From NCBI GenBank assembly GCA_020744425.1, contig JAGMUV010000005.1, positions 930,001-994,000 of the forward strand: a stretch of 64,000 nucleotides of DNA, written 5' to 3'. Origin of the DNA: Dactylonectria macrodidyma. Taxonomy: Eukaryota; Ascomycota; Sordariomycetes; Hypocreales; Nectriaceae. The stretch's first letter is position 1; each line of letters opens with the position of its first letter. A model generated the notes under the pieces. It did no database searches. It saw only the letters and a list, made by a program, of their open reading frames with translations, and was not told the origin of the DNA. Of the stretch, positions 32,324 through 45,200 are shown one piece after another. The position numbers and the translations under genes were made by a program.

Positions 32324-33558
32324 CTATTGTTGGTTGACACTAGGCTGACCGACGAATCCGGGGTATTGGTGGCTATACATTGAGCTGTGGTGTTGTTGTG
32401 GTGTAGGCGTGACAGGGCATCGAGGAGGTACTGCATATGAGTTCTTCATCATGTGCTGGCCCACCAAGCTGTTGCCGTCAGGGGTGATGGGAGGGGTGAG
32501 ATAGCCATCAAATCCCATCGTGGCGCCGTGTCCCTTCTGAGGTGTGCTGTAAATGTTTGAGTGCTTGGCAGCGGGCTCAACGGGGGGTGACGGAGGGTTG
32601 GCCGATCGACGGGCGATGGCAGCCTGCTCGGCCATAAATTCGGCTAGCTTCTGGGAAACCCGGCACTGGTTGGGCGTTGAGTACTTGCGTCCGAGAGTCG
32701 GGGAAGGCTGGTGGAGATGATGAGACAGAGTCAACAGGGTGAGGTTCTCGGTGTGATCCCACTCTCCATCGTTGACTTCAGCACGGCCAAGAATAGCGCG
32801 GGCCAGGGCGAGAGAGGATCGAGCCATCGTCGAGGGCTTAGTCGAGACGAAATCCCGATGGTAGAGGGCAATCTCGCATAGATAGGCGGCCATGCTTTCA
32901 ACTTCCCGGTCGTCACCCTCCTCAGTAACCATGAGTTGAGAAAAAAAGTCGACAGTGGGGTGACCAATGCACCACTCAAGAGTGTTGAGAACATGCATTT
33001 CCATCTGAGTGAACATGCCGGCATCGTAGAGCCCACAGCACATGTTATTGAGCTCGTGGATCTGGGGCACGCGGTCCTTCTTGTCTCCATATTTGGCAGC
33101 GATGAGCAGCGCAGCGCAGCCAACCAGCTGGTAGTGTTGCTTGTACACTACTCGCTTTGAGCAGTATCGGTCCAGGAGGTTGACGGTGAGGAAGAGGGTC
33201 TCGGGCAGGAGGGCGAAGGCAGCGTGTGCCTCGATGAGGAAGTCGATGAGATAGGGTCTCATGAACCACTGAATCTCTCGTTGCATGTCGATGAGGCTGG
33301 CATCGGGGAGAGTCTCATCCTATTGACGATTAGCTTTGGGGGTAGGTAGATGCGACCATTCGAACATACCTCCATGTGCCTCATGTGCTGCATGATGTCC
33401 TCGAGGTACTCGTCGCCTGCTAACCGGGACAGCTCGCCGGCGATAATATCTTGGCGGTTGCGGGCGATAATCTTGGCAGCCTCGCGGGTGTTCATCCTTC
33501 CATAGTTGTGGTCGTCTGACTCCACGAAGAAGCTGCTGTCGGGGTGGGAGTACGCCAT
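32324..33558 (-). CDS. cln1: G1/S-specific cyclin (Cln type)
   Basis: Two exons (33558-33370 and 33319-32324) with a 50-base intron (GTATGT...CAATAG) encode 394 residues. The cyclin box spans about residues 50-190. It includes 'REIQWFMRPYLIDFLIEAH', 'NLLDRYCSKR' and 'LVGCAALLIAAKYGDKK', with the CDK-binding Lys and Glu positions evidently kept. The C-terminal ~130 residues are Pro/Ser/Gln-rich with several Ser/Thr-Pro sites ('YSTPQKGH', 'YLTPPITPDG', 'PVTPTPQQ'), typical of phosphorylation-driven degradation of G1 cyclins. It should activate Cdc28/Cdk1 at the G1-S transition and hyphal growth control. A 16.9-kb gene-free region lies upstream. Confidence 0.92.
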
Positions 33559-34865
33559 GCTGGGCGATGTGTCTGTTTAAAAAAAGAGGTGGGTGCGGTG
33601 CGAAATTATAGACTTGTGTGGCGTGTCAAAGAGAGACTGCTAAGTTCCCCAGGAATCTTGGTCGGAGACGATCGAATGAGTGATTGAGCTCGGATGCGTA
33701 CGAAAGGAGTGATGCACACCGAGGAATTAGGGAATTAAGATATTAAAGAGCGTGGGGAAAATTAATGAAAAGAGTGACCGTGGCTGGAAAACGAAGCCGG
33801 GAGCATGAATGCACTGAATCGGTGGAGGCAAGGAAAGGGATCGGAAAAAGGGGTCGTATAAAGACGAGGTCGACTCAAGGGCTCTAAAATATAGTCTGGA
33901 ATTAGCCTCTGGCCCTCTGCAAATATGATCCTGGGGCAGCAAGACACGTGAACCAGAAAGTTCCGAACGAGCAACATTGCTGTTTTTTTGGGGGGATCCC
34001 TTGATGGTAGGGGCGTGCTGGCACGGGTGAGGGCAGTAGGCAGGTCGGGAGGGAGGCTTACCGCCACAGCTGGGGAGGTGTGGTCAAGGCTGTCGGAGGT
34101 GAGACAGTGTCCTGAGATCGAGTGGGAACAACGAGCTAACGTCTCCCACAGAGCAATACTTCAGGATGAACGTCGTGGAGTGAAGTGCGGTATGCGGAAG
34201 ACGACTTCGGCATGCGGCTGACACACGAGTTAGATAGTCCGCGGAAACCCAACCTTTTGGGACCTGAAGCCAGCGACGTACCTTGCTGAGCTCCGACGGC
34301 GGGTCGTAGAGGTCACAGTTCGTCGTCGAAAAGACGATGGACCTTGTACGGGTTTGGTGTTGGATGGTTGATGTGGAGACTTGAATTCTCTGCGATGGGA
34401 GAATTATCCTTTGGCAGTGCACTGGTCGTCAAGTCGTCGAGGAAAAGATAGCTTTGCTCGATGACCGAAAGCTGGCAAACTAGTGGTGTTGACGGAGAGA
34501 CACCCGGCAGTTGGAGCCTCGATGAACCAGTCTCGGGTATTGCACAAGATCGTCTCGAGGAAGGAAGGGAGCGAGCGAGTCGATTGGCGGCAGTAGAAGA
34601 GGTTGGAATTTGCAGTGTCGAAGGAGAAGCTGGAGGGGGGGCAATTCGGTTGGAGGGGAAAGTGAAATACCAGCAAAGGTCTTTTTGATTCACTTTTCAG
34701 TCCGTCCTTTGGGGGGGAGCCGTCTCACAGCGTCTGGGTCTGGGCCTTTAATAGGGCAGGCTGGGGGTTTCTAGGGAGAGTCGAGCGGAAGGAAGCCCAG
34801 GTGAGATTCTCCTCTGTCCCAAGCGCGTCTACGGCCTGTTATCGAGTCAGGAGGAGACGGAATGG

Positions 34866-34975
34866 AAGTGAGGGAATGAATGGATAGGGAAGAAGGAGAG
34901 GAAGGGGAGGGAGGAGGTTTGCGGGATGAAGGTAGGAGGAGGATGGAAGAGGAGGAAAAGGACTGGAGGAGAGGT
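34866..34975 (+). repeat. Polypurine (GGA-rich) tract upstream of the cyclin
   Basis: About 110 bases are almost only A and G on the plus strand, which is polypyrimidine in the cyclin's sense direction. Pyrimidine tracts often mark fungal core promoters, and mirror-like purine tracts can form triplex DNA. It lies about 1.3 kb before the cyclin ATG. Confidence 0.6.
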
Positions 34976-35251
34976 ACGCGGGTACTTTTAACGGAGCAGC
35001 CGCGGCGGGGAGTAGAGGTAGAACGAGCAAACGAGAGCAAACGGGTGAGTCCCAGCGAGCCAGAGGCAGCTAAACCACTGCAGCCAAAAACCTGCTGCGG
35101 GTACCGGGAGTACGGGGTACCTCTGACTGCTCTGTGCGCAGGACCTCCATCGAGGACTGGCTGTGGCGCGCGAGGTACTTTGGGCCTACATCCCAGCAGG
35201 GCCCCCGCCAGGAGGCCCCAGGAGTTACCACCACCTCACCCTCTCCTCAGC

Positions 35252-35336
35252 ATCAGTAGCAGCAGCAGCTTGCCAACCAGTGGCCAGCTGCCAGCAGCAG
35301 CCAGCCAGTGAGTGGCCAGCAGCCAGTAGCCAGTAC
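35252..35336 (+). repeat. CCAG/CAG short tandem repeat
   Basis: Imperfect units of CAGCAG, CCAGC and GCCAGTAGCCAG fill this stretch. It is a simple-sequence repeat with no coding role visible. Confidence 0.6.
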
Positions 35337-35594
35337 CGGAAGGAGTGCGCCAGGAGCACCTCAGAGATGGATGGAGTGGGGTGGTCCTCAAGTGGAGGTC
35401 GTCGGGGGGGCCTGGGGGGGCTTGTGCCTTGGCTTCACTCCCTCACTCCTCACTCCCTCTCTCCTGCATCAACGAGGTACCTCTGCTCACGTACCGCGTC
35501 GTCGTGCTGGGCTGCGCTAGAGCCACGCACCTAAGGCACGCTTTCGGGTGGTCGTCTCCATTCTCGAAGGGGGGTTGGTGCTAGCTCTGGGCTT

Positions 35595-35626
35595 GGGATT
35601 GGGAGGGGAAGGGGAAGGGGAGGGGG
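35595..35626 (+). repeat. G-quadruplex-type G-run cluster
   Basis: Six runs of three to five guanines separated by one to three bases (core GGGGAAGGGGAAGGGG) meet the usual G-quadruplex pattern. It sits about 2 kb upstream of the cyclin, with the C-rich strand in the cyclin's sense direction. Confidence 0.55.
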
Positions 35627-36828
35627 CCTCGGGGGTGAGCAATGAAGCAAGCATGGGCATGGGGGCGTGCCAGGTACAGCGCTGCACCTCTATGCTATTG
35701 TGTACGCACCTGGGTCAAGTTTGTGCCAGCTGTGTCGTGTCGTAGCGTGTTCAGTCTCTCGGCTGGGGAAATTCGGTGCAAGCAGAGCAGGGATCCGCGT
35801 GCGGGTGGGATGGGCGAATGCTGGATGGGGCCCTGGGGGTGCGACGAGCAACCCTGCAGCTTCTAGCAGGACGACGGACTGGGGGATGGAGTCTTTAAAC
35901 TGGGCAAAAGACTCGATGCTCCGCCGGATCTGGCGCGGCGGGTGGCACTTTGAAGATGGCGATGACGGCGATGAAGTTGACGGTTTTTGGTTTTTGTGCA
36001 CGAGGAGCAAGAAGGAGCCGCGGGAAGGGGGACGACGGGGCTGAGGCATAAAATCCCACGGGCGTGACGTGGATGTGGAGGAGAGCAAAAAATATTATGT
36101 GTGATTGTGAGATGGCTCTCTAGCAGTCATAAACGAACGAGGGATGAAGAGACAGCGGACGGAATGCAGATGTGCCCTTTCGTGGTGTGATATATCCTCC
36201 CTCTCCGCACCCGAGGGCCGCTCAAGCTGGCCCAGCTAGGCTGGCCTCTTCCAACCAGGGCGACCTGCCTTTGTTGTGACCGCCCGCTATCCGCTATTCA
36301 TCATGATACAGCAGGTTGTTTGTTTAGAAAAGAGCTACATGGCGGCCGGTGAAAGGTCCCATTGAGCGAGGCCGCAGGTGGCCCATTGTCGATTGTGCGA
36401 GACCAAGACCACAGGCAGTATTGTGTGTCTGTGTCGTGCCCGCTCATGTGCCCAGCCATGGCATCCCATTCACCCATTCAGCTATTTGCACCGACCCAGG
36501 TGTGCACCGCGCAGGCTCGCCACAGCCGACGTAGGGGACTGCAGCCAGTCCAAGCACAACACACAATAGAGTATAGAACCATTGCACAATATACGTAGTA
36601 GAAAGCCTTCTTCGCCCGGTCCCTTCCCCTCCCCGCCGAAGCGACCATGTTAGTGCGTATTGTACGTAGTATTCGTATGTGCGTGCCAGCCAGGACGACT
36701 TTATCCTTTTGGCTGGGCTAAATGAGGCGCTCTCACTGATCAACCAAGCTCTCCCAGCGAGGCAATGGCCCGACGCACCTCCACAACACCAAGGATCCAT
36801 CCCGTCCCTCCATCTTCGCTGCCCACCC

Positions 36829-36855
36829 CTAGCACTCTAGCACTCTAGCACTGAG
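36829..36855 (+). repeat. Short tandem repeat (CACTCTAG units)
   Basis: Three near-perfect copies of an eight-base unit, CACTCTAG, follow one another, the last one partial. Confidence 0.6.
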
Positions 36856-37742
36856 CGAGGTTGAACCTATCGCGCATCTGGATTCGCGCTCTGGGCCCCG
36901 CTGCCATCCGACCTCATTCCGGACCTGGGCAACTGGGCCTTGCTGATGTCGAGCACAAGCATCATCGCGACGCCAGCGTCACACGCGAAAGGCCCGGCCG
37001 CTCGACTGTCCGCCCAGAGCGAGGTCGACGGTGGAGGGCCGATGCCACTGAAAACCTGCTACGTGCGAAGATGCAACCATTATCCGAGTGCCCTCTAATT
37101 AATAGACACGCAGGAGCCCTAGCTGGGGGTTTGCCCTTTTTGGTGGCCGCTCACTCTCAACTCGCTGGCTGAATGGCTTTTGTACGTGGATTCGGGGGCT
37201 TCGGATACGGACGACTGGCTCGGACGTCCATTTTCCGTCGTGCTGGCCTGTTTCTGCCTTCTGTAGCGAGCAAGCAACAGTCACAGGCATGGATTCCCTA
37301 CCGTTCCCATGCTCCACGCTGCTGCACTTTGACGGAGCTCCCAGCCTGGTGCGGCGCGCAGGACAACGTCCCATACAAGTGCAGTATGCCCATATGGGAC
37401 CTCGCAATGTCCGCCTGTACGCAACGGTGTCGTCCTTGTCCTAGGAGTCTGGGGCCTAGCTAATGCGGGCTCTAATGTCAGCAGCACCTCACACCAGTAG
37501 ACGAACTGCTGCTTCAAACCACGCAATCATAATAATCTCATCACACCGCGACGCCGCGGCCAGCCCGAGATTTCGCGTCATGTTCGGTCCGCCTTCGTGC
37601 CTTGGCCGCCGTTTCGGCATCGGGGGCTTGCACAAATCGTCCCCCCAGAACGCCCACGTCTCCAATCTTTTGCCCAGATGGATCCCGAGGCTTGGAGCGT
37701 TGTGGGCATTGAGCGACCTGCGCCAGCCAGCCCCAGCTTATG

Positions 37743-37773
37743 GCGTCCTGTCAATAGTGTCCTGTCAATGGCG
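37743..37773 (+). repeat. Two-copy 15-base tandem duplication
   Basis: The sequence GTCCTGTCAAT occurs twice with the same spacing, a small tandem duplication in non-coding DNA. Confidence 0.5.
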
Positions 37774-40700
37774 TTCGCCGATGGCCTCCTGAAGAAGCTC
37801 AAGCTCAACGTTAGCCCCTCAAGCCTCCTGTTAGACCCAACTGGCTCTCACTGGATGCCGGCTTAGCTGGAAGGTTGAAGCGTGCCCAGTGGTTTGTCGC
37901 GCTGCCTCTCAAATCTTGATGCTGCAGATCCGTCACAGCCAATCGTGTCGCGCCATCGCGGTGCTTCACAGCCTGGACAAATTAGAGAGGCAATTAATCA
38001 TGCATGTCATGATGGGCGTCACTTGCACTTATTCAGGTTGCTCCTCATCCACTCCTTACCACGGGCCCACTGCCTAGGCATGGCATGGCATTCATCACGG
38101 CTCATCTGGTTTCTCACTTGCTGCCCAGTTTACTGTAATACACTGCGGTTAGACTGACACCTCGATGATCTATTCCTGCAGCATTGTGTAAGCTATCAAC
38201 TGCCATTCATCTGCAACTGTGCCGCCTGCAACTTGTCCCTGTTGCTGCCTCGGAGGATTGGGGGCTGGGCTCACTCAAGACTCAGGGGCTAAGAGACAAT
38301 GCCACACCTCTGAAGCCGTGAGACGCTGTCAGCTGCCTGCCCAACTGCCCCGTCCGCAGGTTTGCCCTGCTAAAACCCTTGAAATTCTAAGGTGTCGTTC
38401 TGCACAAGACGCCGCACGCCAAGGCCGTTGCTTCACTGAGGCTGTTCATCCGCATCCATTCATTCCTCGCACAAACCGGGGCGTTCCACACAGAACACAG
38501 AGAACCCATCCCACACAAAGCAATGAGCCTCCGTTGCCCTTGTTGGTGGTGATCCCCTAATAAGCTACGTAGTAATCATGATGATGAGCTGTCAGCTCTC
38601 GCTAACCAAGCCTCAACTGCCTGTTCCAGGCGCCGCCCCCTACTGCTACTCCCTTTCCCGTGTATCACGGCCTGAACGATGCCCGGTTCTACTACAGACC
38701 GGGAACTTGAAGGATGACGCTCCTCCTGGAGAAGAAAAAAAAGCCATTGGACTCCGCCATCGCCAAGCACTGCAGTATTACTCGCCCGACGCGTGCTGCG
38801 TATGATTCAGCCCACAGGCGATCCTCCTTTCTGAGTAATTTTGAAATTTCGAGACTTGGTCCACTTGATGCATCATGTCGCGGGTATAATCCGTGGCTGC
38901 TAAAAGGAGGTGTGTGACTTTGGGCGGGATCAACTCGGGGATGGCGCCCGCGGTAGCACTCAAGCAGGCATTTTTTCGCGTGGTGGTGCTGCTCAGTCGC
39001 TGGCCCACGCTACATCGTCTGTTTGCCATGCCGCGCTATTACTACATTACATCTTACACGCTTCTCCGTATTCCGTGCTCCGTTCCCACTGCCCACTGTC
39101 ACTGACCACTGACGCTATCGCGGACGCTGACCTCCTGGAGGACCCCCGGTGTAATTAACACTTTTGCTGCACGTTACGTCTGCCATCACCAACACGGTTT
39201 CTCCCTGCCGTCCGTTTGTAACATGGGACATGTGGGATGTGAGCCGTTGGACTCACGGGGGGCCAGCTGGTGCTCAGTCCATTCAAATGGCGCTGGGCGT
39301 ATGGACAAAGCTGCAGCCTCATCACGTCTCCAACTCTCCCTGCGCCCAGCATCATAATCTAGAACTCACTATCGCTCATTTCCAAACCATGACGCCGCTT
39401 TCTTTTGCTGCTACTGCAAGGGAAGAAAAAAGTCATCCCCACTGCGCGAACGCACTCCCCCCACGCATTGGGCACTGTAGCGCATAGGTCGGCACAATGC
39501 CTTTGCGTTTGCGTAAGTGAGTATGTAATGACATCGACCAAGCGGTATGTGAGGGATATGCAACAATGAACAATGCACCATGTATACGAATATCCCTCTG
39601 AATTACACTCTAATAGCGCAATGCACAGTTGCTCCGCCGATATGGCTTGTAGATGGGGATCGGAAATGGGTAATTCAAGGTTATCGAACGCTTCACAGGC
39701 GCCATGGCCAAACACGATCCCCACAGCCAAGGCGTGTCCCAAACTCAGAGTCCATCTCTTTGTGACTCTCCTGATATCCCAAAACACCAAGAGCTCTATG
39801 TCGCGCGGAGGTGGACGCATCATCACATGAGACTGACACCAGCCTAATAGCCGTGAAACAAAATCTCAGGTGCCCGTGTCCGTCACAGACTCACCGTCCA
39901 TGTCACCGTCGCAGAAACTCAACCCCGGCCGTTATTTCACACTTTCGGGATCATGCCCTCCGCTGTTCCATTATGAACAAGAGACGAAAAAGTTAACCCA
40001 CTCTCATTAAGACCCTGGCTCCAATGAGGTCAAGGTTGAGAGACACAAAAAAAAAAGAAAAAGAAAAAACGATACCCCTACTTTACAGATCGTCAGAAAC
40101 TTGTCTCCTCCCCGCCTGGACACACGACCACGATCACGACCCCAGTGGCCGGAACCACACGCCCCCCTAGTGCATCGCGTCTTGAGTTGACGTCTCGCTC
40201 TTCCAACGCGCGCGTTCTGGCGTCGCAACTGCAGCATCCAATGGGGCAACGCAGACGCGGGCCTCATGAGACTGGTCAGCACATGGTAGGCCGCCTAGGT
40301 TGGTAGGGTGGCTGGACGAGCGAGTTGAGCTTGTCATAGACGGTATGGGAACTAAACTAGCTGGCGGGCCGGCACCATATTCCCTGTAGGCAGAAAAAAA
40401 AGTCGGGACCTGGCTGTGGGAGAGAAGTGTCATCTCGATCGACATCTCCTCTCGGCGATGATTCACTGAAAGAAGCACATTGGAATTTGAAATTGTATTT
40501 CCGGGCTGAGTATTGGAGGGCAATTGAGACTCCCAGCCCGAGATGAGTTGCGATATCTGACATGTCCTTCTGTGCCATCCAGCTGGATATCAACAAAACC
40601 AGACGGTCGATCCCACCGTCGAACCTCTTTTTTTTTTTGTCATCACCCATTTCTCACATGCACCAGCCGGCGCCAGTGAGGGGTAGCCCCAGGAACTCTG

Positions 40701-42196
40701 GCCGGGATCCCTGGCCCTTGCCGGCACCAAGTGCAAGATACCGATCTCTGGACCATCCATGGCGGCCATTCCGCATTCGTGGACACCGCCCAGACGCCTG
40801 GTACAGCAACGATGCGCCTTGCTTGCACCTACAGGTTGCCTACAGCAGCAGACTCCATTCTGCCTATGAGATACGGGCTAGAGGTCCCAGATGCAATGCT
40901 CCTTCGTGCCCAACCCCGAAAAGACAATGTGCGTTTTTTTTTTCTCTCTCTTTCAAACAAAGAAATGGCCGCCGCTGCATCGTCACGTCTGCAGGGCGTT
41001 GCGGGTGCTGCGGCCTTTCGGCTCGGCGAAGAGGCCCCTCCTCTGGGCTTACGCTGCGAGGAGAGACATTGGCGTCCGGCTACTGGTCGCCCAAGGTCCG
41101 TTCATTGTCCGTGGTTGAAGCCAGCCAAGCTTGAACTAGCAGTTGTGTCTCACACGAGCTGAAGTGCCCAGAAGGTTGCTCGCTCACGCGGCGCGGCACC
41201 CATAGGACTAAAATTGGTGTACGGAGTACTATGTATATGCTGCGTAGCTTGAACTCTGTCTGGCCTCGCAAACGCGCTTGATCAAGAGACTTGCAGAGTT
41301 GGCCGAACCTGTTCTCTTTTCTCGATTGACTCGTCGCAGGGGTGAGAAGATGAATGGTTCCGGAGCCAATGGCGCTCGGCTACCACGAGGAACAAGGAAG
41401 CCAATAATCGCCCATGGATCTCAACCCCGGACTTCCGACTCGCGGCCGGAAGCGGTAGTCGTCGTGCCTACAATTCATTGTGTGGACTCGCCTTCCTTCG
41501 CAAGCATCTGCCTCCCTACGTAGTAGAGTTGTTCCTCCACTCGCTGCTTGCGATACGTCCCCGACTCCCAGGTCGGGGGCTGGGCATGGCCAGAGACACG
41601 GCCACCAAGGCAACCCAACCCGCCTCGACGGCGCCGAGGGACCTACTTTAAGACCCAAGCCACGTTTCTGGAGGGGTCGCAAGAGCCACTGTCTCCCGGC
41701 GATCGACCGTGTGCAAAACAGGAGGTCACGCCAGGGCCTGTTCGGCGGCCGTTGTGTGCTGGTGTTTTCTTGTTTCTGTTATGCCCGGCCTGACCTGGCC
41801 TGGCCGCCCTGCCTAGGCCTCATCTATCGTACCACCATCCGATGGTCCATGTATCTACGTATCTGTCTGTACATAACTACCTAGTACTGTGATATGTACT
41901 ATGTAGTCGTTGCCTCTCCCACGCCGCACTGACCTGGCTGCGGTCCAGTCAATGTGACAGACACCCAAAGAGGTTGTCCAGACAGGTGGCAATGCGGCAT
42001 GCGGGTAATTGCGCCAAATCCTCAGGGCAACCGACTCCACCACCAGGGCCCAGGCATGGAATGCATGTACGCACCGCGGTGTTAGGCAACCTGTGCCGGC
42101 AGGCTGGAGCGAATCAACCTCAGACTTGATGTGTGGATGCGGATAGACTCTCAGACGCGGGATGCATCCTCACATCAGCAAGAAACACATATCCTC

Positions 42197-42285
42197 GCGT
42201 GACGTAAGGCGTAAGGCGTTAGTTGGTCGTTGAGGCGTGAGTCGTGGAGTCGTGGAGTCGTGACGCCGTGACGCCTCGACGCCGC
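42197..42285 (+). repeat. GTCGTG/GACGCC tandem-repeat patch
   Basis: Overlapping short units (GTAAGGC twice, GAGTCGTG three times, GTGACGCC twice) form a CpG-rich patch of about 90 bases. Slippage would explain it. Confidence 0.5.
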
Positions 42286-45200
42286 GAAAAGCACTGATGA
42301 GCGCGGAAACCTAGTGCCCTGTAACCACTTTAGCCCTGCTAGTGCTGCCCCGCATTCACGGCCAAAGTCCATCCAATCCACCAAGGACGAAGTATCAACT
42401 CGCATGCGAATGAGGCGGAGAGTCAGATCACTACTTGGCACCTGGGTTTGGAACAACCCCCCAATGCAGCAGAGGCTTTTTAGACACTCCTCCTTGCTTC
42501 GGCTTGCTCTTTGTAGACCCGGAAAATAGCCTCCGGTCTATCAACTCTCAACCGCCTCTCAAAGCTCAAGTTGGTGAAGAGCCGCAGCGGCCCGCTATTA
42601 TACCTAACGTTGAGAACGAGTCTAAGGTTCCCTGCCCCCGTGACACGGAATGTTGGAGTACTGTCGTCTCCTTTTCTCCACCTGCGACAGTCAACCTTGG
42701 CAACACGGGTAGAGTCGCCGCAAAAGGCGCCCAGGATCCTGAACGGCGGCAGGCTTGCATCACCCTGCAGACGACGTACTCCCACTTGTCGAATGAGAAC
42801 CTCGCCCCCTGCAGTCCGCTGGCTGTCGGGATGTGCAAGCACTTTAAAGGCTAAGACTCACTAGAAAGACATCTCGGATGTTTCCCCTGACACTCAGAGA
42901 AGTAAATATAGAATTATCGTAACACGCACTTGCTTTTCGCCTGTCTGGCTTGATACTGCGAGGAGTAACAGACGAGACACCTCCATCTCCGAGACGTGAG
43001 GGACTGACTCTCAGTTTCGGGAACTGAAGACAAGTCCTTCGCCTGGTTCGCCGGCTTGTCCGGGCTTTTCTTTGTTCTTGGGATGCATTGTCCCTCGCCT
43101 AAATGCACCGTCGTCGGAGCATTCGATTCAAGTGTACAAATTTACGAGGTACAGCCTCCACCACCACCCGCCTCGGGCTGCGCCAAAACCTAACCTCATA
43201 CCCCGTCCCTGTCCCCATTCCCAACCCCCATTGAGTGAGAGCATGTCTTGAGTTTGGCGGTAAAGACGCCCCGGGGCCCTAGAAGGAAACGCGAGTCTTT
43301 TAATTGATTTGCACGTCGCAACACGTCCCGCGTACATGGGGTTGCTGCAGGACGCGTGAGGGCAACGACCAGGAGGGCAAAGTGTGAGGGGGCAGCGAGA
43401 AAATTTCGCCGCCTTGAGGCTGGTCTGAGGCTGGTCACGATGGAGTTTCTGGGGCGATCCGCCACTGTCCCCGTTGCTCTGCAGCATCAGCAGCAGGGCT
43501 CTTCGCCCGTTCCCCTCTGCAACGACGCCGTCACCGCCGCATTCTTGCCATGAGTCGTCTAACCACTGGCTGGCCTCAGTACCAAGACTTGATCTGCAGT
43601 CCTCTCAGGCCTGCTCGCAGTGCAGGGACCAGTCGGAGGAGTGGTTATTAATTAGGCTGGTTGGGGGCAGACGGCGTGTCATCAAAGGGTCATGCTGGGT
43701 CCAGCGCCGGCGGATGAAAAGCCCCATGGCCTGAGACAAAAGCAGACGCCCCCCTCGAATTGCCAAAAGAATCGCTGTCGTTGGTTGCAGGCCATCGCCC
43801 CGAGCCCGCCGAGCCCGCCAACGTCCGCAGCGACCGGCGTGAGCCCCATCCGCCGAGGCCGTGGAAGACTCGAGATGTCATTGATGGTCCGAAAGTGGAC
43901 TTTTTGAACCCGCAGCCGGCCCGCGACGATGGCTCAACACCCTCCGACGACGAGACGCCCGCGATTCGGGTGGGGCGGTAAAGAAGAAGACTACTCGTCC
44001 CCGACCCAAGTTGCGGCTCTTTGCACAAAACCGACGCGGGTGCACGTGCCAGCAACCCCACCCAGACGAGAATAAGCGCGATGTTGTTCGAGAAGCTTTC
44101 CACAGGGTGGGGGGCCCGTCAGTGACGACACCCCCTCGGGCATCCAACACGCGCTGTCGCGCGGGAAACGAGCCTGTAACATCTGACCACCGCCCTACAT
44201 GAGGCTGGTGTGCACCCCACACACCACCCTGCCGCCCCATCCGCCACTGTACGCGCCACAGCGCCGCTCAATAAGACTTTTCCGTGGTACCGAGATTGGT
44301 TGTGTTGCAAGGTAAGCAGGGCATGTACGGATGCAGGGCAATCACTTTTAGGCAGGGCAAGTGCGGTTGCTCAACTCGGTCATGAATGACTGGCGATGGT
44401 TGTGCTAATGCAATGCATGCCTCATCGCCAGGACCAAAACGCAGGGAAAAAATCTACCCTCAGAGCCGAGAGTCCGAAATCCAGAGGCCTAGACTCTCAC
44501 TCCTCTCTATCCACTTGCTTCACCCCAGCGACGCCCGTCTCCGGTCTCCCAACACCCCCGACAGACCCATGGCCCCTCAGAGACTCGGAGCCATGTCTTC
44601 GTCTAGGCTCTGAATGCAACCGAAACCCAAAAATGCAGCCCACTCCGTCGTTTCCTACGTATCCTGCTGCATGAAAAGGCCCATCGACTCCATCACCACC
44701 GCTCTGCGGAATGAGGGGAAACCGGCTTTTGACAATTTTTTTTTGCATTGGCAGGACAATGAGAAGAAAAACTCTGCTTTTCCCCTCACCTGCGCGCCTT
44801 TTTACCTTCACCGACGGTTCGGAAACGCATTTCTGCGTTTCTACGGTCAAGAATTCAAGCCGACTCGTGTTCAGGCATTGACTCGGGTCTTGGCTAGGCC
44901 ATGCTCGAAAGTATCCTTCGCCACAAAATTCAGTCAGGTCGGAAACGAGGACAGTCCACGGCCCCTCGCTTGCGACAACGGAAACTCTCATCGACCTGAG
45001 CAGTTGGTGACAAACCTTCTCAGTGTCCGATGGCAACTATGCGGATTGGGATTTGGGATGGCATCATCAACGCCACTCGGAACTGTCTCAACCAGGAAGG
45101 AAATGGGCTGAACGAGTTGGGTTGGATCCAAGCATATCTTTTCCTCCGGCGCCTATTTGCAAATCTCGGTACCTTCTGGTGTATACCTGACGATACTTTC

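Noticed and set aside
39359..39826. 155-codon minus-strand frame in the gene-poor region
   Set aside because: It has an ATG, but composition rich in Cys, His and Trp without any domain. Chance is more likely.
40600..40640. tRNA-like B box on the minus strand near a poly-T run
   Set aside because: The GGTTCGA is not followed by CC, and no A box or cloverleaf could be drawn.
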